64,000 nucleotides of DNA from assembly GCA_041751995.1 (NCBI GenBank), contig JBGSHY010000001.1, positions 1 to 64,000 of the forward strand. Reading direction: 5' to 3'. The stretch is from JANMEX01 sp041751995 (GTDB lineage: Bacteria > Pseudomonadota > Alphaproteobacteria > Rhizobiales > Rhizobiaceae). Position numbers and translations under genes: made by a program. The notes under the pieces are model-generated. The model worked only from the letters and a program-made list of their open reading frames with translations, searched no databases and was not told where the DNA came from. Of the stretch, positions 44,441-54,215 are shown one piece after another (position 1 is the first letter of the stretch; every line of letters begins with the position of its first letter).

Positions 44441-44622
44441 TGGCCTTGCCTCCAATAAAGCTGTTGCGTCACTGCTATGCCACGAACTGAGCCCTGCGAA
44501 AAGAACAACAAACCGCAAGCAGACAGCTTTATGATCGCAAGGGGCTAATACCGCGTCCTTTCGCGCGATTGCAATTCGGGTTGCCTTGCCACAAATTCAA
44601 AAGGCAAAAATTGGAAGCTGAA

Positions 44623-45852
44623 ATGCCTGAATCAAAATTCGCCGATGTATTTGTTGCAGGAAATGGACCGGCCGGGATGGTCGCCGCGCTGGCCTTGGCC
44701 GACGCTGGCTTTTCTGTCACGATTGCTGGCCCCGGACAGTCAAGGCCGGATCAACGCACGACAGCATTGATGTTGCCGTCCATTCGTTTGCTGGACAGCC
44801 TTGGCGTTTGGGAGAAATTGAAGCCAGACGCCGCGCCGCTGCGCTCCATGCGGATTGTCGACGGAACCAGCCGCCTGATCCGCGCACGGCCAGTTACATT
44901 TCACTCCACCGAGATCGATGAAGAGGCGTTTGGCTACAACATGCCGAACATGACGCTGAACGCCGCAATTGCATCGCAGCTGGATGCAAACCCGAACCTT
45001 CGGCAGATCAGATCCTCCGTTGTCTCGTATGAAACAGGCACGGATGCCATCACGGCAATACTGGATAACGGCGACCGGTTTACCGCCAAGCTCGTCGTCG
45101 CGGCAGACGGCCGAAATTCAATGGCCCGGGAACACGCCGGCATCAAAACCAGCTCCTGGTCTTATCCGCAGGCGGCTTTTGTGACAGTTTTCACACACCA
45201 GCAGCCGCACCAGGACATGTCGACGGAGTTCCACACGGAAACGGGCCCTTGCACCCAGGTCCCGCTGCCCGGAAACCGCTCCAGCCTTGTGTGGGCGGTC
45301 AAGCCAGAAAGGGCAGAAGCGCTCAAGGCCATGGATAATGCCTCGCTGTCAGAGGCAATTGAAGCGCGCCTTCAGTCATTCCTTGGAAAAGTGACCGTTG
45401 GGCCGGAACGCCAATCATATCCGCTATCCGGTCAATATCCATTGCGCTTTGGCCAGAACCGCATCGCATTGGTCGGCGAAGCTGCCCATGTCTTCCCTCC
45501 GATAGGAGCACAAGGGTTGAACCTTGGCCTGCGTGATGTCGAGGACCTGAGGGCTGCAGTTCTTTCAAATCCCGCAGACGCCGGATCTGACCAGGTATTG
45601 GCAAAATATGACAGCGCCCGACGTCCCGACATCATCGCACGCACCGGCGCCGTAGACGCTTTGAACCGCACGCTTCTGTCTTCGTTTCTGCCGGCACAGA
45701 TGGCACGCGCAACCGGCCTTGCCATTCTCGACATTGCGCCGCCGCTCCGCGGCCTGTTCATGCGCGAAGGGATGCGTCCCGGATCCGGATTTGGCAAACT
45801 GCTGGGATCAATTCGGGAAAAGGTCGGCCGGAAATTGCCCTTGGGTAATTAG
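44623..45852 (+). CDS. UbiH/COQ6-type FAD-dependent hydroxylase
   Basis: The 409-residue flavoprotein has an FAD-binding dinucleotide fold (VFVAGNGPAGMVAALALA at about residues 9-26), the DG motif VVAADGRNS, and the second FAD motif RIALVGEAAHVFPPIGAQG near 285. It fits the ubiquinone-biosynthesis hydroxylase family; which ring position it hydroxylates is not clear. The ATG at 44623 is preferred over an in-frame upstream start. Its 3' end overlaps the convergent AEC gene by 45 bp. Confidence 0.92.
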   Translation: MPESKFADVFVAGNGPAGMVAALALADAGFSVTIAGPGQSRPDQRTTALMLPSIRLLDSLGVWEKLKPDAAPLRSMRIVDGTSRLIRARPVTFHSTEIDEEAFGYNMPNMTLNAAIASQLDANPNLRQIRSSVVSYETGTDAITAILDNGDRFTAKLVVAADGRNSMAREHAGIKTSSWSYPQAAFVTVFTHQQPHQDMSTEFHTETGPCTQVPLPGNRSSLVWAVKPERAEALKAMDNASLSEAIEARLQSFLGKVTVGPERQSYPLSGQYPLRFGQNRIALVGEAAHVFPPIGAQGLNLGLRDVEDLRAAVLSNPADAGSDQVLAKYDSARRPDIIARTGAVDALNRTLLSSFLPAQMARATGLAILDIAPPLRGLFMREGMRPGSGFGKLLGSIREKVGRKLPLGN

Positions 45853-46773
45853 ATAGAGCAACGCAGAAACCGAGGCGACCGACAGGAATGTCGTGACAAG
45901 GACTGCAGCCGAAGCCTTCTCCGTCCACACGCCATACTGCTGGGCAAGCACGAATACGTTCGTTGCAGACGGCAGTGCCGCCATCAGAACTGCCGAATAC
46001 ACCCAGACCGGCGGGAAATCCCCGGCAATGCTGACCAGTATATAGACCAGCAGCGGATGGACGATCAGCTTGAGCGGCACGATATACGAAAGCTCGACCG
46101 GAACGCCATCCATCCGCCGCAGCGCCAACGTCACGCCCATCGCAAACAGCGCGCAAGGCGCCGCGCCGTTGGCCAAGAGGTCGACCAGCCGGGACAAAGG
46201 CTCAGGCAACTGCAGCCCGGACAGGGCAAATGCCACCCCGACCAATGTCGCCAGGATGAAAGGATGCAGCACGATTTTCAGCAAAACCTGCCCGCCGAGG
46301 CGCAGGAAAGAAACTGACGAACGCTCGGTCAGCCCCATGATAAACGGCGCCATCGTAAAGTGGAGTGCATTGTCGAAGCAGAAGATAAGCGCTACCGGAA
46401 CTGCTGCCTGTTCGCCGAATGCCATCAGCGCGAGACCGGGTCCCATGTAGCCGATGTTGCCGTAGGCGCTGGCAAAGCCCTGTATCATCGCCTCTGGCAT
46501 CGTATGCTTGGCAATGTACCTGACCGTCAGCAACACGGAGGCGAACAGCAGAAACGTTGAGCCCGTCGCACCCAGCACAAAATGCCATTCGCGGAACTGT
46601 TCGACCGGCGTCTTGGACATCAGCTTGAAAAACAGTGCCGGCAAAGCAACGTAAATGATGAAAATATTCATCCAGCCCAGAGCCGATACGTCGAGCTTGA
46701 CGCGTTTGCCGATGATGAACCCGATCAGGATCAGGCCAAAAAACGGCAGGACGAGGCCTATGACATCAAACAT
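45808..46773 (-). CDS. AEC family transporter
   Basis: The 321-residue protein has about ten membrane segments in two inverted halves and matches the auxin efflux carrier family, with VALPALFFKLMSKTPVEQF near residue 40 and GNIGYMGPGLALM near 100. Bacterial members export or import small organic anions; the substrate is unknown. The start is ATG 46773. The last 45 bp overlap the ubiH-like gene on the other strand. Confidence 0.9.
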   Translation of the reverse strand: MFDVIGLVLPFFGLILIGFIIGKRVKLDVSALGWMNIFIIYVALPALFFKLMSKTPVEQFREWHFVLGATGSTFLLFASVLLTVRYIAKHTMPEAMIQGFASAYGNIGYMGPGLALMAFGEQAAVPVALIFCFDNALHFTMAPFIMGLTERSSVSFLRLGGQVLLKIVLHPFILATLVGVAFALSGLQLPEPLSRLVDLLANGAAPCALFAMGVTLALRRMDGVPVELSYIVPLKLIVHPLLVYILVSIAGDFPPVWVYSAVLMAALPSATNVFVLAQQYGVWTEKASAAVLVTTFLSVASVSALLYLITQGQFPADLFPN

Positions 46774-46853
46774 CGACGACACCCGAAAAAAGCCCTGATT
46801 CAGGGCTGCGGGCCACATTGTTTTTCATCGGAAAATGCACCAGATATGAGGAC

Positions 46854-47192
46854 ATGAGCAAACTTAGATCAGCCAACTACAGGATTGGACAGGTTGTACG
46901 CCACCGGATTTTTCCGTTTCGCGGCCTGATTTTCGATGTCGATCCGGAATTTGCCAATACCGAGGAGTGGTATCAGTCAATTCCGGCGGAGGTGCGCCCG
47001 CGAAAAGACCAGCCGTTTTACCATCTGTTTGCGGAAAACGAGGCGACTGAATACGTCGCCTATGTATCGGAACAAAACCTCTTGCCGGATGATAGCGGTG
47101 AGCCGCTGCGCCATCCCCGCATTCCCGAACTTTTCGAAAAGGCAGAGTCCGGGTTTTACAGTCCCAAACCCAAATCGATTTCAATGAACTAG
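46854..47192 (+). CDS. hspQ: Heat shock protein HspQ
   Basis: The 112-residue protein has the HspQ/YccV (hemimethylated-DNA-binding-like) fold: YRIGQVVRHRIFPFRGLIFDV at the start, split across two strands, then a central EEWYQSIP and QPFYHLFAEN. HspQ acts as a stress protein and Lon specificity enhancer in enterobacteria. The ATG at 46854 gives the family length. A two-way terminator follows the stop. Confidence 0.92.
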   Translation: MSKLRSANYRIGQVVRHRIFPFRGLIFDVDPEFANTEEWYQSIPAEVRPRKDQPFYHLFAENEATEYVAYVSEQNLLPDDSGEPLRHPRIPELFEKAESGFYSPKPKSISMN

Positions 47193-47210
47193 AAATTCGT
47201 AACAAAAAAA

Positions 47211-47231
47211 GCGGGAAAAATTCCCGCCTTT
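47211..47231. terminator. Bidirectional terminator between hspQ and ialB
   Basis: A 7-bp stem (GCGGGAA/TTCCCGC) with an AAA loop is followed by CTTTT on the plus strand and by a T-run on the minus strand, from the A7 tract at 47204-47210. It can end both convergent genes. Confidence 0.85.
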
Positions 47232-47251
47232 TGCATGTCATGAGACTTGGA

Positions 47252-47890
47252 TCAGCCGCCGTTGCCGGCAGCCTTGGCCTTGTCCTGCTCTTCTTTCAGC
47301 TTCTTTTCGAAATCGGCCTTGCGCTTGGTCATTTCATCCTGAAGCTTCTTGTTCTGCTCTTCAAGTTCGGACTGCTTCATGCCCGGGCCATCATAAGCCG
47401 CGCCAAATCCATTGAGGCTGATTTTCAACGGGTTCGGCTTGTTCTGGAAATTCACCGACGTCAATGTGAGGTCCGCACCCTTCTTGAGGGCAGCGATCAA
47501 TTCGTTGCTCAGCGCAGCTTCTGCAATGCAGCGATCCGGGAAACAAATCGCGTACTCGATCTTTGTCGCCTTGTTCTGACCGATTTGCATGCCGATGCCC
47601 GCAGGTATCAGGCGGCCGGTCGGAACCGAAATCTGCATGATCTTCTTGGTGATCTTGCCCTTCACCTCAATCAGGCTGACGGCAGTCAGAAGCTGGCCGG
47701 AATCTGCGGTCACGATATTCTGGACATTGCAGATATCATTGTCTTCCTGCTTGGCGCAGACCTTGAACCAGCCTTGCGGCGCGGCCGGCGCAGCAGCAGC
47801 CTGGGCATTTGCTGAGGAAATCGAGAATGCGCTGAACCCGGCGAGGGCAACAGCGAGGGTCGGGATCATTGCGATCGTGGCTTTAGACAT
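47252..47890 (-). CDS. ialB: Invasion-associated locus B family protein with coiled-coil tail
   Basis: From the ATG at 47890 the 212-residue protein has a signal peptide (TLAVALAGFSAFSISSANAQA) and an IalB domain with PQGWFKVCAKQEDNDIC and YAICFPDRC; the four cysteines would pair in the periplasm. IalB proteins help Bartonella enter erythrocytes, but homologues are common in free-living rhizobia, where the role is unknown. The last 45 residues form a highly charged Glu/Lys-rich predicted coiled coil that the minimal domain does not need. Confidence 0.88.
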   Translation of the reverse strand: MSKATIAMIPTLAVALAGFSAFSISSANAQAAAAPAAPQGWFKVCAKQEDNDICNVQNIVTADSGQLLTAVSLIEVKGKITKKIMQISVPTGRLIPAGIGMQIGQNKATKIEYAICFPDRCIAEAALSNELIAALKKGADLTLTSVNFQNKPNPLKISLNGFGAAYDGPGMKQSELEEQNKKLQDEMTKRKADFEKKLKEEQDKAKAAGNGG

Positions 47891-48220
47891 CAATACCGTT
47901 TCCTTTTTCAGCAAAGCAGCAGCGCATGGCCGCCTGCTCCAATACTCTCGGGGCTCTGTGTTGGCCAATTGAGGCAACAGAAAGGCCTTTGAAACTCTGA
48001 CGGCCTGTTACACCCCAATGCAAATTGAATCCAGCGTCTTTTGTGCGCTGCATGTTGCGTTTCGATCTGAAAACGAAGCACTATTCCGGCAACCACACCT
48101 GACAATATCGGTCTGTTTCGGGGGTGCTTGGAATGGTAGTCTGAAAAAAAGCAATCCGAATCATGCAGAATTCGGCTTGTCCGGACGTGAACATCTGACA
48201 CATCAAATTGGAGATTCTAG
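47891..48220. other. 330-bp intergenic region without a gene
   Basis: The region separates the divergent ialB and solute-binding-protein genes and probably holds both promoters. I see no convincing coding frame, stable hairpin or operator. A GGAG ribosome-binding site precedes the binding-protein ATG at the right edge. Confidence 0.6.
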
Positions 48221-50029
48221 ATGAGCAGGTTTCTGAAAGGCGCAGTGCTTGCATTCGCCGCAACCGCTTTGTGGGTTGGTGCTGTCGTCGCCGAACCCCG
48301 GCATGGTATTGCCATCATCGGGGAACCCGCACTGCCCGCAGATTTTGCGAACCTGCCATATGCCAATCCGGATGCGCCCAAAGGCGGCAACATCGGTTAC
48401 GGCGTGGTTGGCACATTCGACAATCTCAACCCGTTCATCCTCAAAAGCATGCGCACCACGGCGCGCGGCGTGATTGACACGGCTTTCGGCAATCTCGTGT
48501 TTGAATCGCTGATGCAGCGCTCGGCCGATGAGCCTTTTACACTCTACGGATTGCTGGCCGAAACCATCGATACGGATGAAGCCCGCACCTGGGCCGAGTT
48601 CCAGTTGAACCCCAATGCCAAATGGTCGGACGGAACGCCAGTCACGCCGGAAGACGTCATTTTCACCTACGAGACATACACCGCCAAAGGCCGCCCGCCC
48701 TACTCCAAGCGGATGGACAAGATCGCCAAGATCGAGAAAACCGGCGAACGCGGCGTGAAATTCACCTTCAATGAAAAATCAGACCGCGAGTTCCCACTGA
48801 TCATCGCGCTCACGCCAATCATCCCGAAGCATGCGACAAGCGCGACATTTGACGAACCTTCGCTGAATAGCGTCACTGGTTCAGGTCCCTATGTCGTCGA
48901 CAAGGTCGAGCCGGGAACGCGCATCACCTTCAAGAAGAACCCGGATTATTGGGGCAAAAACCTCACCGTGAAAAAGGGCTTGGACAATTTCGATACCGTC
49001 AGCATCGATTATTTCAAGGACGAGACCGCGCAGTTCGAAGCCTTCAAAAAAGGCCTGTTCGACGTCTATCCTGAAGGTGATCCGGCCAAGTGGGCCAAGA
49101 ATTACGATTTTCAGGCCGTGACTGACGGCAAGGTGAAGAAGGAAGCCTTCGTTGCCGGCACCCCTTCCAACATGTTCTCCTTTGTCTTCAACACGCGCCG
49201 TCCCGTGTTCGCCGACCGCAAGGTGCGTACGGCGCTTGCCATGCTTTATGACTTTGAGTGGACCAACAAGAACCTGTTCGAAGGTGCCTATTCGCGCACT
49301 GGCTCGTTCTGGCAAAACTCGGAACTGTCCGCGCTCGGCGTTCCGGCTTCTGGTGGCGAAAAAGTGTTGCTGCAGCCCTACGCCGACAATTTGCTGCCTG
49401 AAGTCATGGATGGCACCTGGAAACCGGTCGAAACGGACGGCTCTGGCCGCGACCGCGAAACAATCCTGAAGGCAGTCATGCTGCTCAAAGAAGCCGGCTT
49501 CAATATGGCCAATCAGAAGATGGCCGGCTCTGACGGCAAGCCATTGACCTTCGAAATACTCTGCGCCAACGGTTCCGAGGAAAAACTGGCGCTGGTCTAT
49601 CAGCGCACGCTTGCCAAGGTCGGCATCGATGCGCAGGTCCGAACGGTTGACGACGCGCAATACCAGCAGCGCCGCCAGGTCTGGGACTTTGACATGGTCA
49701 TGGCCACCTATTCTGCATCGCTGTCACCAGGCATTGAACAGGTCGGCCGTTGGGGTTCGTCCTCCAAGGAAGGCGAAGGCACATTCAATTATGCCGGCGT
49801 TGCCGAACCCGGCATTGACGCAATGATTGAAGCCATGGGCAAATCCAAGACCCGCGCCGATTTCGTCGATGCCGTTCGTGCGCTCGACCGGCTGCTGATC
49901 TCTGGCCAGTACGTTGTGCCGCTGCACCATTTGAAGGAACAGTGGATCGCCCGTTGGGACCGCGTCGAACACCCGGAAAAGACCGCGCTGTTCGGCTATC
50001 AACTGCCAACCTGGTGGGCCAAACAGTAG
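48221..50029 (+). CDS. Extracellular solute-binding protein, family 5 (YejA-like)
   Basis: The 602-residue protein has a signal peptide (FLKGAVLAFAATALWVGAVVA) followed by the mature start EPRHGIAIIGEPALP. The family 5 hallmarks are FESLMQRSADEPFTLYGLLAE and WSDGTPVTPEDVIFTYE. The length and N-terminal pattern resemble YejA-type oligopeptide or microcin C-binding proteins. No permease or ATPase genes are adjacent, so it must work with a transporter encoded elsewhere. The DsbA-family gene follows after 26 bp in the same direction. Confidence 0.9.
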   Translation: MSRFLKGAVLAFAATALWVGAVVAEPRHGIAIIGEPALPADFANLPYANPDAPKGGNIGYGVVGTFDNLNPFILKSMRTTARGVIDTAFGNLVFESLMQRSADEPFTLYGLLAETIDTDEARTWAEFQLNPNAKWSDGTPVTPEDVIFTYETYTAKGRPPYSKRMDKIAKIEKTGERGVKFTFNEKSDREFPLIIALTPIIPKHATSATFDEPSLNSVTGSGPYVVDKVEPGTRITFKKNPDYWGKNLTVKKGLDNFDTVSIDYFKDETAQFEAFKKGLFDVYPEGDPAKWAKNYDFQAVTDGKVKKEAFVAGTPSNMFSFVFNTRRPVFADRKVRTALAMLYDFEWTNKNLFEGAYSRTGSFWQNSELSALGVPASGGEKVLLQPYADNLLPEVMDGTWKPVETDGSGRDRETILKAVMLLKEAGFNMANQKMAGSDGKPLTFEILCANGSEEKLALVYQRTLAKVGIDAQVRTVDDAQYQQRRQVWDFDMVMATYSASLSPGIEQVGRWGSSSKEGEGTFNYAGVAEPGIDAMIEAMGKSKTRADFVDAVRALDRLLISGQYVVPLHHLKEQWIARWDRVEHPEKTALFGYQLPTWWAKQ

Positions 50030-50055
50030 TTGCCGCAATTCAAGGATCGGAAACG

Positions 50056-50709
50056 ATGAAAACCATCAAGATCGATATCGTTTCCGATGTTGTCTGCCCG
50101 TGGTGCTATCTCGGCAAGGCGCGGCTGGAATCCGCACTTGGCCAAATGAAGGGCTTAACCGCTGAGATCAATTGGCGCCCCTATCAGCTCGACCCGACGA
50201 TCCCGCGCGGCGGCGTCGACCGGAAAAAATACATGGAGGCGAAGTTTGGAACGGGTCCACGTCTTGGTGAGGTCCACAAGCAACTGGAGCACTTCGGCCG
50301 GGAAGTCGGGATCCGCTACGAGTTTGACGCCATCAAGGTTGCGCCAAACACGATGGATGCACACCGGCTGATCCGTTGGGCGGCTCAAGCTGGACCTGGC
50401 ATTCAGGGCAAGGTCGTGGACCGGCTGTTCAAGCTCTATTTCACCGAAGGCGGAGATATTGGCAACCATGCGGTGCTGATCAAAGCCGGCGCCGACAGCG
50501 GCATGGACAAGGCAATCATTGAGGCGCTCTTGCCGACCGATGCCGAAGAAGCCGGTGTGATCGGCGAAATCGCCACCTCCAAACAGCTCGGCATCACCGG
50601 CGTACCCTGCTTCATCTTCAATCAGAAATACGCGGTTTCCGGCGCGCAGACGCCCGATGTGCTGATTGAAGCCATGCAAGGCGCAATGCGCGACGCACCG
50701 GAGGCCTGA
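50056..50709 (+). CDS. DsbA family oxidoreductase (FrnE-like)
   Basis: The 217-residue thioredoxin-fold protein has the active-site CPWC near residue 13 (VSDVVCPWCYLGK), a helical insertion, and cis-Pro region ITGVPCFIFN near 183. It lacks a signal peptide, so it is cytoplasmic, like FrnE/2-hydroxychromene-2-carboxylate isomerase relatives. It probably catalyses thiol-disulphide exchange. The stop is 6 bp from the end of the convergent mfd gene. Confidence 0.9.
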   Translation: MKTIKIDIVSDVVCPWCYLGKARLESALGQMKGLTAEINWRPYQLDPTIPRGGVDRKKYMEAKFGTGPRLGEVHKQLEHFGREVGIRYEFDAIKVAPNTMDAHRLIRWAAQAGPGIQGKVVDRLFKLYFTEGGDIGNHAVLIKAGADSGMDKAIIEALLPTDAEEAGVIGEIATSKQLGITGVPCFIFNQKYAVSGAQTPDVLIEAMQGAMRDAPEA

Positions 50710-50715
50710 ACGCGC

Positions 50716-53700
50716 CTATTTGGCGTCCACCATCCGCGCCAATTGCGTCATCACAACCGCAGAACCGTTCAGCCGTTTTTCCGGATCAGGCCAGTCTCGC
50801 GTCAGGAAGATCGACTGATCGGGGCGAATCTTCGCCAGAATGCCCTGCTCGCCAATGAACTTGACCAGCGCCGTCGGGTTCGGAAACTCCTTGCGGCGGA
50901 AGTTGATGACGACGCCCTTCGGCCCGGCATCCAGCTTCTCGACATTCGCCTTCCGGCACAGTGTCTTGATGTAGACGACCTTCAGCAGATGCTTCACTTC
51001 TTCCGGCAACGGTCCGAACCGGTCGATCAGTTCCGCCCCAAAACCGTCTATTTCAGTGGCGTCGCTGATGTCAGCCAGACGGCGATAAAGCCCAAGACGC
51101 AGCTGAAGATCAGGTACAAAGCTTTCCGGAATCATCACTGCCGTGCCGATGGTGATCTGCGGCGACCATTGGCCATCGTCGGCATGCGCCTCGCCCTTGG
51201 TTTCGGCAACCGCCTCTTCCAGCATTTGCTGATAAAGTTCGAACCCGACTTCCTTGATATGGCCGGATTGCTCCTCGCCCAGCATGTTTCCCGCGCCGCG
51301 CAAGTCAAGGTCATGACTCGCCAGCTGGAACCCGGCTCCAAGCGTGTCCAATGACTGCAGCACCTTCAACCTGCGTTCGGCCGTTGTTGTCAGCGTCCGG
51401 TTGACCGGAAGCGTGAACAGGGCAAACGCACGCTGCTTCGAACGCCCGACGCGTCCGCGCAATTGGTAAAGCTGCGCCAGTCCGAACATGTCGGCCCGGT
51501 GGACAATCAGCGTATTGGCAGTCGGGATATCAAGACCGGACTCCACAATCGTGGTCGAAAGCAGCACATCATACTGGCCCTCGTAAAAGGCATTCATGAT
51601 GTCATCCAGTTCGCTCGGCGGCATTTGTCCATGCGCCACCGCAACCTTCAGCTCGGGCACTTCGGATTGCAGAAACGCATGAATGTCCGCAAGATCGGCG
51701 ATGCGCGGAACGACATAAAAGCTTTGGCCGCCCCTATATCTTTCCCGCAGCAGGCTTTCGCGGATCACAAGCCCGTCAAACGGCGAGATGAATGTGCGCA
51801 CCGCCATGCGGTCCACCGGCGGCGTGGTGATCAGCGACAGTTCGCGCACGCCCGTCAGGGCAAGCTGCAGCGTCCGCGGAATCGGCGTCGCCGAAAGGGT
51901 GAGCACGTGAATGTCACTCTTCAGTTCCTTCAGCCGCTCCTTGTGCTTGACACCGAAGTGCTGCTCTTCATCGATGATCAGCATGCCAAGGTTCTTGAAG
52001 GAAATACCGGTCCCCAGCAGCGCATGCGTGCCGACGACGATATCGACGGTGCCTTCGCCTATTTCCTTCTTTGTCAGTGCCAGATCCTTGGCGCCCACCA
52101 GCCGCGACGCCTGCGCAACCCGGATCGGCAATCCGTGGAACCGCTGCGAGAATGTCTTGAAATGCTGCCGGGCCAGCAAGGTGGTCGGAACAACAACAGC
52201 CACCTGCAATCCATTCAGCGCCGCAATGAACGCCGCGCGGATGGCCACTTCCGTCTTGCCAAAGCCGACATCGCCGCAAATCAGACGGTCCATCGGCCTG
52301 CCCTGCCCGAGATCGTCAATGACCGATTCAATCGCCGTCAGCTGATCGTCCGTCTCCTCATACGGGAAGCGCGCCGCAAACTCGCCGTAGAGCCCGTCCG
52401 GCGGCGTCAGCATCGGCGCGCCGCGCATCTGGCGCTCTGCAGCAATGCGGATCAACTGGCCCGCCATGTCCAGCAGTTTCTTCTTCAGTTTCGCCTTGCG
52501 CGCCTGCCAGGCCCCGCCGCCCAGCCTGTCCAGCGAGGCCTCGGATCCCTCTGAGCCAAACCGCGATAAGAGTTCAATGTTCTCAACCGGCAGGAACAGT
52601 TTGTCGTCGCCCGCGTAGCGAAGTTCAAGACAGTCATGCGGGGCGCCAGCAGCTTCAATCGTCCGCAAGCCAATGAAGCGCCCGATACCGTGATCGACGT
52701 GCACAACAATATCGCCCGCCGCCAATCCGGTTGCTTCCGTGATGACGTCCGAATTGCGCTTGGAGCGTTTTGAGCGGCGGATCAGCCGGTCGCCCAAAAT
52801 GTCCTGTTCGGTAACCACCACGAGATCGGAGGTTTCAAATCCGTCTTCAATCGGCAATACCGAGGCTGTCACCTTGTCGCGGGACAAGGCCTTGACCATG
52901 CGCAGTTCCGACACCGTCTCGATGTTGCCGAGGCCATGTTCGGTCAGAACTTGCAGAAGCCGGTCCATCGACCCTTCGGTCCAGGCGCTGAGCAAAACCT
53001 TGCGGCCCGCCTTGCGCAAATCGCCGATGTGCGACACGGCGGCATCGAACACGCTGGACGATGTGTCCTGCCGCTCGGCGGCAAAGTTCCGCCCGCGCAG
53101 CGCGCCCGCGTCAATGATTGCCGCGCGTCCGGTGTCCACCGTCCTGAACGCCGAAAGCTGCACCCGCGAACGTCCGCGCGAAGCGCTGTCGATGGTCTCG
53201 CCATCCATGTAAAGCAAGTCCGGCGCAACTGGCATGTAAGGCAGCGATTCGCCCGAATGCGTTCCATCTGCCTGGCGGCGCCGCGCATCAAAATGATCAA
53301 GGATCAGCTTGCGCCGTTCGGCAATAGCCTCGCGCACCAGATGCTCGTAAACCAGCGGCGCGCCCGGCACATAGTCAAACAGCGTATCCAGCCGCTCATA
53401 AAACAGCGGCAGCCAATGCTCCATGCCGGCAAACCGGCGGCTCTCTGAAACCGCCGCGTAGAGTGCATCATCGCGCCGCGCAGCCCCGAAATTCTGCACA
53501 TAGCGGGTGCGGAACCGGCTGACCGTTTCCGCGTTCAGCACCACTTCACTCATCGGCGAAAGGTCAAAGCTTTTGCGCTGGCCGGTGGTCCTTTGGGTGG
53601 CAGCGTCGAAAGCGCGGATGGATTCCAGCGTGTCGCCAAAGAAATCGAGCCGCAGCGGTTCCGGCGATCCCGGTACAAACACATCCAGAATTCCGCCGCG

Positions 53701-54210
53701 TACGGCAAACTCGCCGAGGTCGCGAACCGTCGGTACCCGGTCGAACCCGTGGTTCTCCAATCGCCGCGCCAATTCGTTCATGTCCACCCGATTGCCGGGC
53801 TTGGCTGAGTAAGCCTGCGAGGCAAGTACGCTTTGCGGCGGCAGTTTTTGCAGCAGCGCATTGACCGTCGTCAGGATCACCGCGCGATGCGGATTGCTCC
53901 GGAAAGCCATCAACGAGGTCAGCGCCGCAAGCCGCTTTGCTGCTATGTCAGCGCTTGGCGAAACCCGGTCGTAGGGAAGACAATCCCAGCCGGGAAAGCT
54001 CAGCACCGGCAGGTCCGGCGCAACAAACTTCAGCGCCTGCTCAAGGTCCGCCAACCGCTGCCCGTCTCGCATCACGTGAATGACCGGACCTTTGGGAGCC
54101 AGTTCTTCCGAAATCCGCGCCAGGACAAAAGCCTCATAGCCGTCCGGCACGCTGTCAATGACGACATCGCCAGATCCGGCCTTGAGGCCAAGCTTTCCGA
54201 ATGCTGACAT
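50716..54210 (-). CDS. mfd: Transcription-repair coupling factor
   Basis: The 1,164-residue protein has the full Mfd layout: an N-terminal UvrB-like region (SFPGWDCLPYDRVSPS), an RNA-polymerase-binding domain (HVDHGIGRFIGL), an SF2 translocase (Walker A GDVGFGKTEVA near 640-650, DEEQHFG, motif VI LRGRVGRSKQRA) and a C-terminal TRCF domain. It removes stalled RNA polymerase at lesions and recruits UvrA. sdhE lies 5 bp upstream on the same strand, so sdhE-mfd is an operon. Confidence 0.97.
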   Translation of the reverse strand: MSAFGKLGLKAGSGDVVIDSVPDGYEAFVLARISEELAPKGPVIHVMRDGQRLADLEQALKFVAPDLPVLSFPGWDCLPYDRVSPSADIAAKRLAALTSLMAFRSNPHRAVILTTVNALLQKLPPQSVLASQAYSAKPGNRVDMNELARRLENHGFDRVPTVRDLGEFAVRGGILDVFVPGSPEPLRLDFFGDTLESIRAFDAATQRTTGQRKSFDLSPMSEVVLNAETVSRFRTRYVQNFGAARRDDALYAAVSESRRFAGMEHWLPLFYERLDTLFDYVPGAPLVYEHLVREAIAERRKLILDHFDARRRQADGTHSGESLPYMPVAPDLLYMDGETIDSASRGRSRVQLSAFRTVDTGRAAIIDAGALRGRNFAAERQDTSSSVFDAAVSHIGDLRKAGRKVLLSAWTEGSMDRLLQVLTEHGLGNIETVSELRMVKALSRDKVTASVLPIEDGFETSDLVVVTEQDILGDRLIRRSKRSKRNSDVITEATGLAAGDIVVHVDHGIGRFIGLRTIEAAGAPHDCLELRYAGDDKLFLPVENIELLSRFGSEGSEASLDRLGGGAWQARKAKLKKKLLDMAGQLIRIAAERQMRGAPMLTPPDGLYGEFAARFPYEETDDQLTAIESVIDDLGQGRPMDRLICGDVGFGKTEVAIRAAFIAALNGLQVAVVVPTTLLARQHFKTFSQRFHGLPIRVAQASRLVGAKDLALTKKEIGEGTVDIVVGTHALLGTGISFKNLGMLIIDEEQHFGVKHKERLKELKSDIHVLTLSATPIPRTLQLALTGVRELSLITTPPVDRMAVRTFISPFDGLVIRESLLRERYRGGQSFYVVPRIADLADIHAFLQSEVPELKVAVAHGQMPPSELDDIMNAFYEGQYDVLLSTTIVESGLDIPTANTLIVHRADMFGLAQLYQLRGRVGRSKQRAFALFTLPVNRTLTTTAERRLKVLQSLDTLGAGFQLASHDLDLRGAGNMLGEEQSGHIKEVGFELYQQMLEEAVAETKGEAHADDGQWSPQITIGTAVMIPESFVPDLQLRLGLYRRLADISDATEIDGFGAELIDRFGPLPEEVKHLLKVVYIKTLCRKANVEKLDAGPKGVVINFRRKEFPNPTALVKFIGEQGILAKIRPDQSIFLTRDWPDPEKRLNGSAVVMTQLARMVDAK

Positions 54211-54215
54211 GTCGC

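Noticed and set aside
51463..52554. A 363-codon open frame on the plus strand
   Set aside because: It lies entirely opposite the helicase core of mfd and its product is Arg/Gln/His-rich without recognisable domains.
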